Assembly (NCBI GenBank): GCA_027449965.1
Contig: DAIDKP010000023.1
Location: 62,001 to 126,000, forward strand
Length of the DNA stretch: 64,000 nt
Reading direction: 5' to 3'
From: Acidobacteriaceae bacterium
Lineage (GTDB): Bacteria; Acidobacteriota; Terriglobia; Terriglobales; Acidobacteriaceae
A program made the translations under genes and the position numbers. Shown here in pieces: positions 42,209-51,538 of the stretch (positions within the stretch are counted from its first letter, which is position 1; each line of letters opens with the position of its first letter). The notes under the pieces are model-generated. The model was not told the DNA's origin. It did not search any database and saw only the letters and a program-made list of their open reading frames with translations.

Positions 42209-45200
42209 TCAGGATTCCTTCTCGCGTTGGTCGTCGCCTTCCGGCACGATCATCCGAACCGTCGTGCCTGCTCCCGGCTGGCTCGTGATCTCGAGGATCG
42301 CGCCCACCAGCTCCGCCCGTTCCCTCATCCCGGTCAGTCCATAGTGCCCGGCCGGTGACTCCGGAGCGGATGATTGCAGCATAGTCGGAAAGCCGACACC
42401 ATTATCGGTGACGGTGAGCACAACTGTGCGATCATCGTACTCCAGCCGCAGCGCCAGTCGCGTGGCGTGGGCATGTTTGTGCACATTCTGAATCGCCTCC
42501 TGCGCCACACGCAACAGCTCTTCTTCGGTCTTCGGCTCCAGTTGCCGCGTGGCGCCGTGGATATCGACGGTCGCCTTCAGCTCGGCTGCGACAGTCTTTT
42601 CCACCAGCCTTCGCAGTCGCACCGGGAGCGTCTGTTCGCTGGCATCGTGGGAGCGCAGCGCCCAGATGGAGCGCCGCGCATCTTCCAGTCCGTCGCGCAC
42701 AAGCTGCTGCAGGCGCTGCAACTGGCTGCCGGCTGCCTCCAGCCGCTCGCGACGCAGTAACTCGCCCAGCACCTCCAGTTGCACCGAGACGCCGACGTAG
42801 CCCTGCGCCAGTGTGTCGTGAATCTCGCGCGCAATGCGGTTGCGCTCTGCCATCACCACATCAAAGCGCCGCCGCGCCAGGTAGAGTCTCCAGCGCACCA
42901 TCAGCAGCACCAGCACGCCCACCAGCACCGCCAGCAGCAGATAGAACCAGATCGTCTGATAGAAGTGAGGGCGCAGAACGAAGGCGATCTCCGTCTCCGT
43001 CCAGGGATGACCATTGCCCGGCTCACCCAGATACGCGCGCACCTGAAAGCGATATCGACCCTGCGGAATGTTGGTATAGTAGGCGGTGCGCCGCGTTCCG
43101 GCCACTGTCCAGCCGCGGTCAAAACCCTCCAGCCGATACTCGTACTGCACGCGCTGCGGCATGGCAAAGCTCAACCCTGCGTAGTCAAACTCAAAGCGCA
43201 GATGGCCTGCGGGAATCACCTCCGTGCGACCGGCGCGAATCTGCTGTGGCCGATCATCGACCGTGAAGCGCTCGACGACCACCGGCGGCGGAGGCGGCAG
43301 CGGGCCAAAGTGATTCGGGTCCAGATAGACGATGCCGCGCGGCGTCGTAAACCAGAGGCGGCCATCGTGGCTGCGCAGAATGGTGGGATGGCTGTCGCTG
43401 CTGGTCTGGCGGCTTCGCAGGCCATCGCTGGGGGTGAAGTGGTCGATGGTCAGCGGCGTATCGTCGGCTACGCTGTTCGTCATTCTCGCCGCCAGCGCGG
43501 CAGCCGCCAGCCGATAGATGCCATCCTCGGCGGTCATCCACAGCGCACCTGTCTCATCGACCGTCAAGCCGTGAATCGTCGCCGGCAGTTGCCGCGCAAG
43601 ATCCGCGGGAACGGCGAGAAACCGACTGCCATTCCACAGGCTCAGACCGTGGTCCTGCGTGCCAATCCACAGCCATTCGTGATCGCCGGCCAGCGCCGTA
43701 ATCACGTCACCGGAGAGTCCGTCGGCGGTGGTGTAGCTGTGAATGGCGCCCTCCACCCTGCATCCGCCCGGCGCGGTTCGCACCCTGGCCAATCCATGCA
43801 AGGTGGCCACCCAAAGCGTACCGCTGGTCGTCTCCGTCATGGCGCCGATCAGATCGCTGCCCAGGCCGTTCACGGTGATCCAGGTCTGGATGGGATCATT
43901 GCGTTCCGAGGGGTCCAGACAGGAAAGTCCGTGGCGTGTGCCGATCCAAAGCATCTGAGAGTGGCTGACGTAGAGCGAGCGGATGAAGTCATCTGGCAGA
44001 TTGTCTGCTGCCGTAATGGTCGTGAGCGTGTGGCCGCGCAGATGGCTCAGCCCGTCCGGCGTGCCAACCCAGACTGATCCGTCGTGCGCCGTGGCCAGAG
44101 CCAGAATGACGTTGCTGGGCAGGCCGTTGGCTGTGGTCAGGACGTGGCTGTGCTCCAGACTGTGGTCTGCCTGTGTGCCGGGCTGCAACTCCGGCATCAG
44201 CGCCGGAATATGATTCAGTCCGGACTCGCGCGTGCCCACCCAAAGCGAGTGGTCTGCGGCCTCCACAATGGCCGTGGTGTCGGCAGCGCTCAGCCCGTTG
44301 CTTTCATCCAGAAAGTGAAATCGAGCATCCCGCAGAATATAGAGTCCGCCCGTCTCTGTGCCCAGCCACAGCGAGCCTTCGCGATCCTCCAGAATGCTGC
44401 GAATGGCCTCGCTGGCAATCAGGTTGGAAGCGGGCATACGATCCAGATTGCCGCGAAACCAGCGCGCCAGCCCGTGGTTGGTGCCGATCCAAAGCGCGCC
44501 GGAGCGATCTGCAAAAAGCGTTGCAATGCGCGTGCCCGGCAGCTCTGCGCCGCAGCGATACCGCGCCAGCACGCGAGCGCTGCCGTTGAGCAGGACCAGC
44601 TCATCGGAGCCGACAACGGCGACGGTGCCGTCGGCCAGCGGCGCCAGGCGTTGCGCGCCGTCGCGGGGCAGCGCCGGGCCAGCGGCGACAGTGCTGATCT
44701 GGTTCCGGGCAATGCGAAGCAGAGCATGGGCTGTGCTCACCAGAATCGTGTCGTCGGTGCCGTCCGTGCTTTCTGCATGCGCCAGCACGGGCGGCGTGGT
44801 GGAGGTCAGGATGCGCTGCCAGACCCCGCTTTGCTCGGCACCGTTTTGCCAGCGCCACAGAGCTTTGGTGGTTGCGACCCACAGCGCGTCGCCGGCTGAC
44901 TGCGCCAGCATGGAGGTGATGCTCTCTGCTGCGCCGGGCGGTGAAGATCGCTGGAAGCTTTCGCCGTCACGCGTGCTGGCCAGGCCACCGTCGGTCCATG
45001 CCCAGAGTGTTCCATCCGCCGTGCTGGCCAGGCCGCGAATCTGCGCGCTGGGCAGCCCTTGCTGGGTGCTGAAGCGTCGGGCGCGGCCATCGCGCCACAG
45101 CACCACGCCGTCGCTGGTGCCGATCCACAGGCCACGCATGGCGCTGTTGTGCTCCGACGGCGGAAAGGCAAGCAAAGCGTGAATCTCCGCATCGGGAAAC

Positions 45201-45610
45201 TGCGCGGTGGTGGCGTGATTGAGCAGCAGGAAGCTGCTGCCGTCGAAACGCGCCAGGCCAAGCTCGGTTCCAGCCCACAGAAAGCCCTCGGGCGACTGAT
45301 ACAGATCGGTGATCGTGTTCTGCGGCAGGCCGTTTTCGATGGTCCAGTTTTGCCAGCCCAGATTGCCGAGCGGAGTGCCGGGTTGCAATGCGCCACAGGC
45401 TGTGCTGAGCGCGATCAGCCAGAGGCAGGGCCAAAAGCCAGGCCGGAAGCGCCAACCGCCGCGGAGCCATGAACCAGGCCAGCCAGGCGCCCGGCTTGTT
45501 CGGCGACACGTTTTCGGCTCTGCGGGCATCCACAGCAGTCGATCATGCGTTCCCCGGTGGAAGCAAATGGAATCGAAGCGAGCGAAGCCGGGACGCGCAT
45601 CGTCTGGCAT
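42209..45610 (-). CDS. Two-component sensor kinase with periplasmic beta-propellers
   Basis: After a signal/anchor near residues 57-78 come about 14 Reg_prop propeller repeats (forms such as NLGWQNWTIENGLPQNTITDLYQSPEGFLWAGT), a YYY-type beta-sandwich, one membrane helix (FYQTIWFYLLLAVLVGVLVLLMV), and a HisKA_3 domain with His931 (NRIAREIHDTLAQGY). A HATPase (TVTDNGVGFP, GHYGLTGMRERAELVG) follows. This plan resembles Bacteroidetes and acidobacterial sensors of polysaccharide breakdown products. The gene may instead start at ATG 45529. It is cotranscribed with the response regulator, 13 nt downstream. Confidence 0.93.
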   Translation of the reverse strand: MPDDARPGFARFDSICFHRGTHDRLLWMPAEPKTCRRTSRAPGWPGSWLRGGWRFRPGFWPCLWLIALSTACGALQPGTPLGNLGWQNWTIENGLPQNTITDLYQSPEGFLWAGTELGLARFDGSSFLLLNHATTAQFPDAEIHALLAFPPSEHNSAMRGLWIGTSDGVVLWRDGRARRFSTQQGLPSAQIRGLASTADGTLWAWTDGGLASTRDGESFQRSSPPGAAESITSMLAQSAGDALWVATTKALWRWQNGAEQSGVWQRILTSTTPPVLAHAESTDGTDDTILVSTAHALLRIARNQISTVAAGPALPRDGAQRLAPLADGTVAVVGSDELVLLNGSARVLARYRCGAELPGTRIATLFADRSGALWIGTNHGLARWFRGNLDRMPASNLIASEAIRSILEDREGSLWLGTETGGLYILRDARFHFLDESNGLSAADTTAIVEAADHSLWVGTRESGLNHIPALMPELQPGTQADHSLEHSHVLTTANGLPSNVILALATAHDGSVWVGTPDGLSHLRGHTLTTITAADNLPDDFIRSLYVSHSQMLWIGTRHGLSCLDPSERNDPIQTWITVNGLGSDLIGAMTETTSGTLWVATLHGLARVRTAPGGCRVEGAIHSYTTADGLSGDVITALAGDHEWLWIGTQDHGLSLWNGSRFLAVPADLARQLPATIHGLTVDETGALWMTAEDGIYRLAAAALAARMTNSVADDTPLTIDHFTPSDGLRSRQTSSDSHPTILRSHDGRLWFTTPRGIVYLDPNHFGPLPPPPPVVVERFTVDDRPQQIRAGRTEVIPAGHLRFEFDYAGLSFAMPQRVQYEYRLEGFDRGWTVAGTRRTAYYTNIPQGRYRFQVRAYLGEPGNGHPWTETEIAFVLRPHFYQTIWFYLLLAVLVGVLVLLMVRWRLYLARRRFDVVMAERNRIAREIHDTLAQGYVGVSVQLEVLGELLRRERLEAAGSQLQRLQQLVRDGLEDARRSIWALRSHDASEQTLPVRLRRLVEKTVAAELKATVDIHGATRQLEPKTEEELLRVAQEAIQNVHKHAHATRLALRLEYDDRTVVLTVTDNGVGFPTMLQSSAPESPAGHYGLTGMRERAELVGAILEITSQPGAGTTVRMIVPEGDDQREKES

Positions 45611-45730
45611 CGATCAGCGGTGCTGCGGCGACGCGTTGCTCCGGTTTACGGCCCCATCCAACGGTGCAGACGAGCCTCGTTCCAAAGGGTCATGAAAATC
45701 GTTGATCGGCGCGGTAGCTTAAGGGCATTG

Positions 45731-45814
45731 GTTATCTCCAGGCGGCGGCGGACTCTGTGCCGCCGCCTTTTTTGTGCGCCGCCACCGCGTTACACTGAGC
45801 ATGGGAGATGACTC
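45731..45814 (+). promoter_or_regulatory. Possible attenuator/anti-SD leader of the CDGSH gene
   Basis: GTTATCTCC at 45731-45739 can pair over nine bases (one G-U) with GGAGATGAC at 45804-45812, which includes the ribosome-binding site of the CDGSH gene. A strong terminator hairpin (45741-45773) lies between the two arms. Mutually linked structures of this kind are typical of regulated leaders, but a nine-base match may also arise by chance. Confidence 0.35.
45741..45773 (+). terminator. Strong terminator in front of the CDGSH gene, no plus-strand gene before it
   Basis: GGCGGCGGC at 45741-45749 pairs with GCCGCCGCC at 45759-45767 and is followed by six T. The nearest gene to the left runs the other way, so this terminator must serve either a leader RNA of the gene at 45815 or an unannotated small RNA. 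Confidence 0.8.
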
Positions 45815-46243
45815 ATGAGCGAAACACACGAAGTTGCATCCAATGTTGGATTCACCGCGCCGAATGGCCCATTTATCACCACCGGCGATCTGCACATTGA
45901 GACGCTCGATGGGCAGAAGCTGAGCCAGCCGAAGGCGTCGTTCTGCCGCTGCGGCGCTTCCGCCAAAAAGCCCTTCTGCGACGGCACGCACCGCACGTCG
46001 GGGTTCGTCGATGCGGGCGAAGCACAGCCTGCGGCTACCATCGAAGCGCCTGCGCCCGCCGGTCCGCTGCATGTGACGATGGTTCCCGATGGTCCGCTCA
46101 TCGCGGCGGGTCCGTTGACCGTGCAGAACGCGCAGAAGCAGACGATCGCCAACCAGACCCAGACTGCGCTTTGCCGCTGCGGCGCTTCGGCCAGCAAGCC
46201 GTACTGTGATGGCAGCCACAACAAGGTCGGATTCAAAGGCTGA
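45815..46243 (+). CDS. Double CDGSH-type iron-sulfur protein
   Basis: Two mitoNEET-like [2Fe-2S] sites are visible: C44-x-C46-x8-C55-x3-H59 (FCRCGASAKKPFCDGTH) and C120-x-C122-x8-C131-x3-H135 (LCRCGASASKPYCDGSH). The 142-residue protein has no signal peptide. CDGSH proteins bind labile redox-sensitive 2Fe-2S clusters and take part in redox or iron handling. GGGAG precedes the ATG by seven bases. Confidence 0.9.
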   Translation: MSETHEVASNVGFTAPNGPFITTGDLHIETLDGQKLSQPKASFCRCGASAKKPFCDGTHRTSGFVDAGEAQPAATIEAPAPAGPLHVTMVPDGPLIAAGPLTVQNAQKQTIANQTQTALCRCGASASKPYCDGSHNKVGFKG

Positions 46244-46291
46244 ACGCCGGACGGGAAATCCGGACGGCTAGAGGTGAGCGGGAAAACGGTC

Positions 46292-47074
46292 ATGCCGGAA
46301 GTGCATCTGCCTGAGACGACACTGGCGTATGAGCTGGACGAGAATGCATCTCTGCCTGTGCTGGTGCTGGCGCATTCGCTGGGCGTGACGCGTGCGATGT
46401 GGGATGCGCTGCTGCCGACTCTTCGTCAGCGGTGGCGCATTCTGCGCTTGGATCTGCGCGGGCATGGGGAGTCTGCGCAGCCGGATGGGCCGCTGAGCGT
46501 GGAAGCGCTGGGCCGGGATGTGTTGCAACTGGCCGAGCGGCTGGAGATCGGCACGTTTTCCTTTGGCGGCGTCTCGCTGGGCGGGCTGGTTGGGCAGTGG
46601 CTGGGCATTCACGCTGCGCCGCGGATCGAACACCTGTTCCTGGCCAATACGGCGATGAAGTTTGGCGAAGCCGCGGCCTGGAATGCGCGCATTGCGCTGG
46701 TGCGGGAGCAGGGTCTGGCTCCGGTGGTTGCGGGCACGCTGGAGCGCTGGTTTACGGCGGAGTTTCGCACGGCTCATCCGCAGCCGGTGGCAGAGATTCG
46801 AGCGATGCTGGAGCGTTGTAACCCGGAAGGTTACGTGGCCTGTTGCGCGGCGGTGCGCGATGCGGATTTTCGGAGTTCCGCGAGCAGGATTCGCGTACGC
46901 ACGCTGGTCATTGCTGGCTCCAGCGATCCGGTTTCTTCTGCGTCGGAGAGCCAGGCGCTGGCCGAGCAGATTCCCGGAGCGGAGTACGCGGAGCTTCCGG
47001 TGGCGCATCTGGGCTGTGTGGAGCGGCCGGAAGAGTTTGCCGCGGCGATGCGGATGTTTGCCGTCAGAAACTGA
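46292..47074 (+). CDS. Alpha/beta hydrolase (3-oxoadipate enol-lactonase-like)
   Basis: The 260-residue protein has the oxyanion region LAHSLGVTRAMWD, the nucleophile elbow GGVSLGG (Ser95), an Asp in IAGSSDPVS and the catalytic His in PVAHLGCVERPEEF. The overall order resembles PcaD enol-lactonase, but no other beta-ketoadipate genes are near, so the substrate is open. ATG 46292 is chosen; a GTG at 46274 directly behind GAGG is an alternative. It follows the CDGSH gene by 48 nt. Confidence 0.88.
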   Translation: MPEVHLPETTLAYELDENASLPVLVLAHSLGVTRAMWDALLPTLRQRWRILRLDLRGHGESAQPDGPLSVEALGRDVLQLAERLEIGTFSFGGVSLGGLVGQWLGIHAAPRIEHLFLANTAMKFGEAAAWNARIALVREQGLAPVVAGTLERWFTAEFRTAHPQPVAEIRAMLERCNPEGYVACCAAVRDADFRSSASRIRVRTLVIAGSSDPVSSASESQALAEQIPGAEYAELPVAHLGCVERPEEFAAAMRMFAVRN

Positions 47075-47232
47075 CGCGGCGGCGTGCCGCATTGTCAGAT
47101 GCATTCACGCTTCGATAGGATGATTGTGCTGCCGCGTACCGCAAAGCTATGGCTGCGTTTGAGTGAGCACTGCTTGTCAACAGGCTTGCAGGCTCCGGAA
47201 CGTAGCCCAGGTGAGTGGCGTGGGTGATTTGG

Positions 47233-49602
47233 ATGAGCCGTCCTGCAAACCGGGGTTTCGCGATACTGCTGGTACTGGTTGTCAGCATGGGGCTGCAACG
47301 CAGTGGCTGGAGTGTGGGCCAACCGAATGCAGCGGCCTACGCCACCTCCAGCGCAGCAACTTCTGCCGCTCGCAGCGCCTACGATCAGAAAATTCGCTCG
47401 ACGTACAGTTTTCCCTTTGGCAAGGGGCAGATTGCTCTGCCAGGCAATGCGACCGTGGAGGGGAACCAGTTTCTTCCACCCGGCGAGTTTCCCAGCGCGG
47501 CCTACTGCGGACACTGCCATCAGCAGGCTTATCGCCAGTGGCGACAGTCGCTGCATTCCAATGCCTTCCGCGACCCGTTTTATCGAGGCAGCGTCAACAT
47601 TTTGCTGCACACCAAAGGACCGGAGTATGCGCGGCACTGCGACAGTTGCCACGATCCCGTCGGAGTGCTGGGCGGATCGCTGAATCCCGTGGCGACGATG
47701 GATCGGCCGTTTGAGCGGGACGGGGTGACGTGCATGGTCTGCCACTCGATTCAGGCCGTCTCTTCGCGCGAGGGCAACGGCAGCTTTGTGCTGGCGGTGC
47801 CTGCGGTGATGGTCGATGAGCAGGGGCGGCGGATTCCCGGCATTGTGCCGGATGCGCAGATTCTGGCGCATCTGGATCGTCACTCCAAAGCCGTGATGCA
47901 GCCGCTCTATCATCAGGCGGAGTACTGCGCAGCCTGCCACAAGGCGAGCCTGCCGCCCATGCTGAACGACTACAAGTGGCTGCGGGCCTTCAGCGCGTTT
48001 GATGAGTGGCAGCAGTCGAAGTTCTCACACCAGAATCCACTCACCTTTTACACGGCGGAGGAGAAAAGCTGCCAGAACTGCCACATGGCGCGCGCGGCGG
48101 CGGATGCGCACGAGCCAGGCGCAAAGGATGGAAGCTTCGCCTCGCATCGATGGACAGCGGGCAACACGGCTGTGCCGTTTTACTATGACGATGACGCGCA
48201 GCTACAGAAGACGATCGCGTTTCTGCGCAGCAGAAATTATCTGAATGTGGACATTCTGGGATTGCGGATTCATGAGGCGGATTTTGATTCCGGCGCCATG
48301 AGCGGCGGAAAAAGCGGCGCGGTCGCTGCGCAGTCCAGCAGCGAGGATGAATCAGAAGACGCGATGCACCTGATTGCACCGCTGGGCACGCGGTCTTTCA
48401 TGCTTCCGCCCGGTCGCGTTGTCGATGCTTGGGTGGTGATTCAAAGCACGGGCATTGGCCATTCGCTGATTCCCGAGGTGCGCGATCTCTATCAGGCGTG
48501 GGTGGAGTTTACGGTGACCGATAGCCGAGGGCAGACGTTGTTTCACAGTGGCTATCTGCGTCCGGATGGGTCGCTCGAGCGGGGCGCGCACAGCTTTACC
48601 AATCGGCCTGTGGATGTGACGGGCGAGTTTGTGGACAACCACAAGGTCTGGGCGATTCACTCCAACGCCTATGACAACACAATCCAGTCGGGCAGCTCCG
48701 CGCTGGTGCGCTATCGGTTTCTGATTCCGGCAGGACTGACAGGCGCGCTGCGAATGACGGCGCGCGTCGATTATCGCCATCTGCGCCAGTCGTATCTGAA
48801 CCATGTGCTGGGCAAGGATCATCCGGCGTATCCGGTGGTGGTGCTGGCGGGTGAGACGCGCACGGTCGAGGTGGGTGAAAACCGGCCTGCTGCACCCGAT
48901 GCCATGGAAAATCAGACTGCCAACCCGGAGTGGATGCGGTGGAACAATCTGGGCATTGCGCTGCTGGACCAGCTTCAGTATCCGCAGGCGGAGTTTGCCT
49001 TTCAGCGGGTGCTCGCGCTGCGGCCCGACTACAAGGACGGATGGGTGAATCTGGGCCTGACCTACATCGACTGGGAGCGCTATGACAAGGCGCGGATGCC
49101 GCTCGAAAAGGCGCTCAGCCTGCACGCCAACGACGCGCGGGCGCTCTATTATCTGGCGTTGGTGGAGCGTCGGCAGCGCCACACGCAGCGGGAGGTTGCG
49201 GATCTGCAGGCGGTGGTGGCGCAGTATCCGCAGAGTCGCGACGCGCGGCGTGAGCTGGGCATCTCCTACTATCAGCAGCATCGGCCGGCAGATGCGATTG
49301 CCCAGTTTCGCGCCTTGCAGGCGATCGATCCGGATGATCTGGCGGCGCACTACAATCTGTCGATTCTCTATCGTCGCACCGGGCATAAGAACCTGGCGCG
49401 GCACGAGGCGGACGAGTATACGATCAAGCGCATTGATCCCGGCGCGCCCACCTATTCGCTGGATTATCTGCGGAAGCATCCGGAGATTTCGATCGAAAGC
49501 GATCCCTGGCACGTTCATGCAGCCGGAGCGCTGTCGATGCCGACGGCTCTTCATGCGGCGCAGAGTTGTTCGCCGCCTGCATCGGGTGGCCAGAACCCAT
49601 AA
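47233..49602 (+). CDS. Exported pentaheme cytochrome c with C-terminal TPRs
   Basis: A signal segment (GFAILLVLVVSMGLQRSGW) leads to a periplasmic region with five c-type heme motifs CxxCH: CGHCH (92-96), CDSCH (136-140), CMVCH (167-171), CAACH (232-236) and CQNCH (280-284). The order and spacing resemble cytochrome c554/NrfA-like multiheme proteins. A beta-rich middle domain follows, and from about residue 580 to 740 TPR repeats (NNLGIALLDQLQYPQAEFAFQRVLALRP). The product, 789 residues, probably moves electrons in the periplasm and uses the TPRs to dock a partner. The next gene, starting 16 nt on, is a Tat-exported CRTAC1 protein, the likely partner. Confidence 0.92.
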   Translation: MSRPANRGFAILLVLVVSMGLQRSGWSVGQPNAAAYATSSAATSAARSAYDQKIRSTYSFPFGKGQIALPGNATVEGNQFLPPGEFPSAAYCGHCHQQAYRQWRQSLHSNAFRDPFYRGSVNILLHTKGPEYARHCDSCHDPVGVLGGSLNPVATMDRPFERDGVTCMVCHSIQAVSSREGNGSFVLAVPAVMVDEQGRRIPGIVPDAQILAHLDRHSKAVMQPLYHQAEYCAACHKASLPPMLNDYKWLRAFSAFDEWQQSKFSHQNPLTFYTAEEKSCQNCHMARAAADAHEPGAKDGSFASHRWTAGNTAVPFYYDDDAQLQKTIAFLRSRNYLNVDILGLRIHEADFDSGAMSGGKSGAVAAQSSSEDESEDAMHLIAPLGTRSFMLPPGRVVDAWVVIQSTGIGHSLIPEVRDLYQAWVEFTVTDSRGQTLFHSGYLRPDGSLERGAHSFTNRPVDVTGEFVDNHKVWAIHSNAYDNTIQSGSSALVRYRFLIPAGLTGALRMTARVDYRHLRQSYLNHVLGKDHPAYPVVVLAGETRTVEVGENRPAAPDAMENQTANPEWMRWNNLGIALLDQLQYPQAEFAFQRVLALRPDYKDGWVNLGLTYIDWERYDKARMPLEKALSLHANDARALYYLALVERRQRHTQREVADLQAVVAQYPQSRDARRELGISYYQQHRPADAIAQFRALQAIDPDDLAAHYNLSILYRRTGHKNLARHEADEYTIKRIDPGAPTYSLDYLRKHPEISIESDPWHVHAAGALSMPTALHAAQSCSPPASGGQNP

Positions 49603-49618
49603 GGATACGGAGCATTGC

Positions 49619-51538
49619 ATGTTGAAACCGTTGGATCGTCGCCGTTTTCTGAAGTCGCTCAGCCGCACGGCGCTGGTGCTTTCGCTGGAGGATATTCTGG
49701 CAGTTGCGATGCCGCAGAATCCTGCCGGAGCGGGGCAAAGCACGGGTGCTGGCGCGGGTCCGATCAAGATCGGTCCGCAGGAGCGCAGCTATGATGCGGC
49801 TGCTGCACCACCGCCGCCGGGGCCGAAGTCACCCATCGAAGGCACACCGCTCGGCGTCAGCTTTGTGGATGTTGCGGTGCAGTCCGGGCTGAATGCGAAG
49901 ACGATCTATGGCGGCGAGCTGCACAACAAATATCTGCTGGAGACGACCGGCTGCGGCGTGGCGTTTTACGACTACGATCACGATGGCTGGATTGATCTTT
50001 TCTTCGTGAACGGATGGCGGCTGGAAGGATTTCCCAAAGGACAGGAGCCGCATTGTCGGCTCTTCAAGAACAACCGCGACGGCACGTTCACGGATGTTTC
50101 GGCTGGCTCCGGGCTGGAGCTGAAGACGGGATGGGGCCAGGCGTGCTGCGTGGGCGACTATGACAACGACGGTCTGGACGATCTGTTTGTGACCTACTAT
50201 GGTCAGAACGCGCTCTATCGCAATCATGGCGATGGCAAGTTTACCGACGTGACCGAAGAGGCTGGGCTGATTCAACCCGGGCCGAAGATTCGCTGGAATA
50301 CGGGCTGCACCTTTGTCGATTATGACAAGGATGGTCATCTCGATCTGTTTGTGGCGAACTACGTGGACCTGGACCTGAAGACGGCTCCGCTGCCGCAGGA
50401 TGGGCCATGCACATACAAGGGGGTTCTGGTGGCGTGTGGACCGCCGGGGCTGCCGGGCGGGAAAAACATTCTCTACCATAACGACGGCAAGGGAAGGTTT
50501 ACCGATGTGAGCGAGAAGGCCGGGATATGGACGGCGATTGGCACCTATGGGCTGAGCGTGGCGGCGTCCGATCTGGATGGCGATGGATGGCCGGATATCT
50601 ATGTGGCCAACGATTCGGCACCTGCGACGCTCTATCAAAACCAGAAGGACGGGACGTTTCGCGATATTGCTGTCGAGTCTGGCGCGGCGCTGTCGGCAGA
50701 GGCCAAACCACAGGCGGGCATGGGCGTCTCGATTGGAGACTATAACCGCGACGGCAGCTTTGACGTGGTGAAGACCAACTTTGCCGGAGACACGGACTCG
50801 CTGTATACCAACCTGGGCGATGCCAATTTTGAAGATCGCACCTATCCCGGCGGGCTGGGGGTGAATACGCGTTTGCTGGGCTGGGGCGTGGGATTTTTTG
50901 ACATGGACAACGACGGCTGGCCGGACATTCTGATGTCCAATGGGCATGTCTATCCAGAAGTGGATCTGACGAAATCGGATCTTCGCTATGCCGAGCACAA
51001 GTATCTCTATCGCAATCTGCGGAACGGACGTTTTGAAGAGGTGACGAATCAGGGTGGTCCGGGGATTCTGGAGAATGCGCCGGCGCGTGGCTGCGCCTTT
51101 GGCGACTACAACAACGACGGAGTGGTGGATGTGGTGGTGAACTGCATCAACTGGCGTCCGCAACTGCTGCGCTGCGATTCGACGCTCCGACGCAACTGGA
51201 TCAAGATTGGCCTGGTGGGAACGAAGACGAACCGCTCGGGCATTGGCAGCAAGGTGATCGTGACGGCGCAGACCGATCCCAAAGCCGAGCGCCCGCTGGT
51301 GCAGATGGATGAGCTGCGCAGCGGCGGAAGCTACTTTTCGCAGAACGATCCGCGGCTGCACTTTGGGCTGGACCAGGCGACGAAGGTGACGCAGGTGCAG
51401 GTGCGCTGGTTGAGCGGGCAGGTCGATCACTTCCGCGATCTGGACGTGAATCGCCTGTACGTGTTGCAGGAGGGTGGAACGATTCTGCGGTCGGAGGCGC
51501 TGACACCGGCGCGTTCGTCGACGGGGAGCAGAAGTTGA
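49619..51538 (+). CDS. Tat-exported CRTAC1 family FG-GAP/ASPIC-UnbV protein (copy d)
   Basis: The 639-residue protein begins with a Tat-type signal (DRRRFLKSLSRTALVLSL), unlike the Sec signals of copies a-c, so it may fold with a cofactor before export. FG-GAP blades (DYDHDGWIDLFFVN, DYDNDGLDDLFVTY, DLDGDGWPDIYVAN) and an ASPIC/UnbV domain (SGGSYFSQNDPRLHFGLDQATKV) follow. GGAG precedes ATG 49619. It is coupled to the multiheme cytochrome upstream and overlaps the next gene by four bases (TTGA). Confidence 0.92.
   Translation: MLKPLDRRRFLKSLSRTALVLSLEDILAVAMPQNPAGAGQSTGAGAGPIKIGPQERSYDAAAAPPPPGPKSPIEGTPLGVSFVDVAVQSGLNAKTIYGGELHNKYLLETTGCGVAFYDYDHDGWIDLFFVNGWRLEGFPKGQEPHCRLFKNNRDGTFTDVSAGSGLELKTGWGQACCVGDYDNDGLDDLFVTYYGQNALYRNHGDGKFTDVTEEAGLIQPGPKIRWNTGCTFVDYDKDGHLDLFVANYVDLDLKTAPLPQDGPCTYKGVLVACGPPGLPGGKNILYHNDGKGRFTDVSEKAGIWTAIGTYGLSVAASDLDGDGWPDIYVANDSAPATLYQNQKDGTFRDIAVESGAALSAEAKPQAGMGVSIGDYNRDGSFDVVKTNFAGDTDSLYTNLGDANFEDRTYPGGLGVNTRLLGWGVGFFDMDNDGWPDILMSNGHVYPEVDLTKSDLRYAEHKYLYRNLRNGRFEEVTNQGGPGILENAPARGCAFGDYNNDGVVDVVVNCINWRPQLLRCDSTLRRNWIKIGLVGTKTNRSGIGSKVIVTAQTDPKAERPLVQMDELRSGGSYFSQNDPRLHFGLDQATKVTQVQVRWLSGQVDHFRDLDVNRLYVLQEGGTILRSEALTPARSSTGSRS

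Noticed and set aside
45690-45773. Possible tRNA or small RNA ending at the terminator
   Set aside because: GCGCGGTAGCTTAAGG looks a little like a tRNA D-arm, but no cloverleaf, anticodon arm or CCA-proximal stem can be formed. I list only the terminator and the possible leader.
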